A DNA stretch of 64,000 bases from positions 60,001-124,000 of the forward strand of contig CAUYUJ010018063.1 of the NCBI GenBank assembly GCA_963575745.1, given 5' to 3'. The notes under the pieces are model-generated. The model saw only the letters and a program-made list of their open reading frames with translations. It was not told the DNA's origin and made no database searches. Origin of the DNA: Prorocentrum cordatum (taxonomy: Eukaryota > Sar > Dinophyceae > Prorocentrales > Prorocentraceae). Each line of letters opens with the position of its first letter. Position 1 is the stretch's first letter. Shown here piece by piece: positions 61,561 to 64,000 of this stretch. A program made the translations under genes and the position numbers.

Positions 61561-63980
61561 CGTCTGTATATAAGTCTGAATAGGGCGCGATGGGGGCCTT
61601 CATCGTCCTCGACCCCACAAAAACTCTACGTCCGATCTGACGATCCGCTGCTCGACCCGACGGAGAAGCCCGCGATCGCGACTCCCCGGCAAGTCCACGG
61701 CAAACGGGCGCTAGCCGACACAGGGCGGAAGGGGGGGTAACTTTGACTTCGGCACCACAGGTCTTCCGAGCAGTAACCTTCTCGGGCATGCAGATGCTCG
61801 TTGGCGGCCCCGTGCGCTTGCGGCACGGGCTCAGTGGGCGCGCTCTCCCACGCGGGCACCATCCGCATATCCAGGGCCCGAGCGCGAGTCTTGGTGAGCG
61901 CCTCGGGGGCAACGTCATCGCGCCCGGAAAGCCAGTTGAGCGACTCCACGCCGTGGTTCGCTCGCAGAGCAGCGCGGGGTTCTCGCACAGCACGCTGTCG
62001 GGGCCCTCGCGGAAAGGTGCTCCCCAGCGACTTCAGGGGCGGCCGCTAGGGGGCGTGGAAAGAGCTCCACCGACCCCTGCAGCACGTCAAAAATGTCGGC
62101 GGTGACCCGCCTCAGGCGCAAGCCTGCTCGCCTCGGTCTGTCCTCGCCCCCATCCGCCCTGAGGGCTTGGGCGAAGAGAGGTCTGCTGCTCGCGTCTTCC
62201 TCGGGGGTGGGGGGTCCTTCGTCGGTCCCCGCGCCGCCTTCGCTTTCTGCCTGGCCGTCTCGATCTCGGCCTGGCCCTTCGCTCTCTTCGCGACGTGGGC
62301 TGACGGGGATGGCGCGATGCCCAGGGCGAGCTGCTGGGCGCCCATCCAAGACTCAACGTCATCGGACTTCGGATCACCAAGGCCCATCGAGTTGGCGTCG
62401 AGGCGCAGCTGACGCCGCATGGAAAAAGCTTCGAAACAAGACAACGAGGGACAATTCACTTAATCGTACGACCTAGCATGTGCCGAAAGTCCTACAGGCC
62501 ACTTGCAGCTCTCGTAGGCCACCCGATCCGTAGGAGCAATATTTAACTGACGCGGCAAAGAAACGATGAGACCATTGCACCGGCGACCCGCCAGCCCGCT
62601 CCGCGCGCTCCAACAACCATCGGGGTAGTGCTTGGGCCTTCCATAGGCCAATCCTCATATAAATTCTCCGGAGATGAGGCTGCCGCGCGTCGCCGCGGTC
62701 GCCAACGTTCGCCCTGCTCATCATACTGCGCAGACAAGGTACGAGCGTCGTCCTCTTCTCCGTCCTCAGCGGGCTTGGGAGCTTCACTGCCAGCACCTCG
62801 CGGCGTGGCCGAACCCCCCGCCCACTCTTGAATGGCGGGCCGTCGCAGCTCCGCGTAGTCACACAGGGCATCCTCCTGAATCTTTCCAACGAGCACAACC
62901 TCCTCGATGCCGCCAGAGGCGCGCAGACGATACAGTTCCTTGAGACCAACCACCGCCTCCAGCTTCCCCCCACTAGTTTCTGGCCCACGGAGAAGCTCGG
63001 CGTCTCGGCGGCGACCACCCAGACCATACCAGGCTCAGCGTCCACTCGAGGTGCTCCTGCGACTGGCCCAGCCACAAGCGCACCCAGTAGATCACCCAGT
63101 GGGATATCGGCACCACCCCAGTCACACTAGCCTCGTACATCAGCGGGTTCAACCAGGGCGCCAGCTCCTTCCACGTGAAGTCGTTCAGCCTCAGCACGCC
63201 CTTCTCGGATGGCCGTCCGGACAGCCTCCACGTCCAAGTTGCCTCGAAAACGGTAGGCCGGGTGAGCCACATGGGCGGGAAGGCGGCTTTCTTTCCGCAC
63301 AGCATATACCTCCTCGGCGTCTTCATCATCAAACACCTCGTCATACATGTCACCGTCTGGGGTCAGGACGACCCAATGCTTATTGGAAAGAGGCCAGGGA
63401 AGGACGCGCTCGTGGGCTAGGCCCTGGTCGTATTTGAATAGAAGACGCGTCCCCGGCACCAGCGACTTCAACCACGCCTCTAACCCTACTCTCTGTTCGC
63501 GTGCGGCCAACACCTTGTTGTCCACGACACTGCCCGATCAGAGCGATACCCGATCCAACCACCACGCCTCCCAGCACTCCGTAGATACGAGCTCCTGGGG
63601 CCGCTTGCCCCTCACAAGGTGCAGCGGCTGGACAGGCAGGTGCAGACACAGCTGGGGCTGGGCACACTAGGCTAGACAACTTACGCAGGGGCACGTCTCC
63701 GCACTTCACTTCGCAAGCAGGGCGCACCTTCGATTCGCGACAGTGCAGCTCACGCGATGGGCGCGGAGGTGGACGAGGTCACGCCGCCTGTCCTGCTGTG
63801 GCGGCCCAGTGAGCTGTGACCAAGAGCCCGAACAGAATCTTGGAGCCCGACGTTCCCAAGGAGGACGGGAAACATGCAGACCCAGTCGAATGCTCGAGCA
63901 AAGGAGCGACTATAGAGAAATCGATGTACGCCGAACCGTTCACATTGTCATCAAAGTGCCCGCACAGCCATGCTTTCAAA
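61561..63980 (-). pseudogene. DIRS-like element: N-terminal polyprotein region
   Basis: Minus-strand, several frames. From 63,525: LEAWLKSLVPGTRLLFKYDQ, ERVLPWPLSNKHWVVLTPDG, DMYDEVFDDEDAEEVYAV, then YRFRGNLDVEAVRTAIREGR. From 62,953: MVGLKELYRLRASGGIEEVV. Near 62,110 ADIFDVLQGSVELFP; near 61,935 HGVESLNWLSGRDDVAPEAL. These blocks are in the same order and direction as the RT and RNase H, so I take them as the upstream (Gag-like and linker) part of one element. From 63,979 a further frame (MKAWLCGHFDDNVNGSAYID) may belong to it; the element may extend past the window end. Confidence 0.55.
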
Positions 63981-64000
63981 TTACAAAAAATGGTCCCCGG

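Overview
The window looks like nuclear DNA of a dinoflagellate. The evidence is a near-perfect copy of the dinoflagellate spliced leader (47,117-47,138) and a weaker one (57,111-57,132), decayed LINE and DIRS-type retroelements of the kind seen in dinoflagellate genomes, introns starting with GC or GT next to AG|G, GC-rich sequence, very long (TCC)n/(GGA)n, (GTC)n and (ATC)n tracts, and many small inverted-repeat elements. There are no bacterial-style operons, rRNA genes or CRISPR arrays. I cannot name the genus. Most long open frames here are by-products of GC-rich repeats.

Layout: 1-3.85 kb is a decayed LINE on the minus strand (coiled-coil N-terminus, endonuclease, reverse transcriptase), split by a 593-bp dispersed element. 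4.97-7.47 kb holds a six-exon minus-strand gene with a C2-like N-terminal domain and repeat-filled introns, several flanked by direct repeats. 7.5-15.9 kb is rich in MITE-like elements and trinucleotide tracts, with two or three exon-like islands. 15.9-17.2 kb is an endonuclease fragment of a second LINE. 17.9-28.7 kb is dominated by seven or more tandem-repeat families, many with a CG-alternating palindromic core. 29.9-32.1 kb is a LINE 3' part with RNase H. 32-36 kb has trinucleotide tracts and an 89-bp satellite. 36-41 kb has isolated exon-like islands and MITEs. 41.2-43.4 kb is a ~150-bp satellite broken by an inverted-repeat element. 47.1-50.2 kb is a LINE copy on the plus strand that starts exactly at a spliced-leader relic. 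51-54.5 kb is a repeat complex. 57.18-58.24 kb is an intronless ORF below a second leader-like sequence. 60-64 kb is a decayed DIRS-like element on the minus strand; an assembly gap (100 N) sits at 59,700-59,799.

How the parts relate: retroelements and MITEs are nested in one another, which gives natural filled/empty-site comparisons. The leader relics point to reverse transcription of trans-spliced RNAs, and the split gene shows introns whose ends carry target-duplication-like repeats. The probable host genes are the C2-like gene and the intronless ORF; the other islands are tentative.
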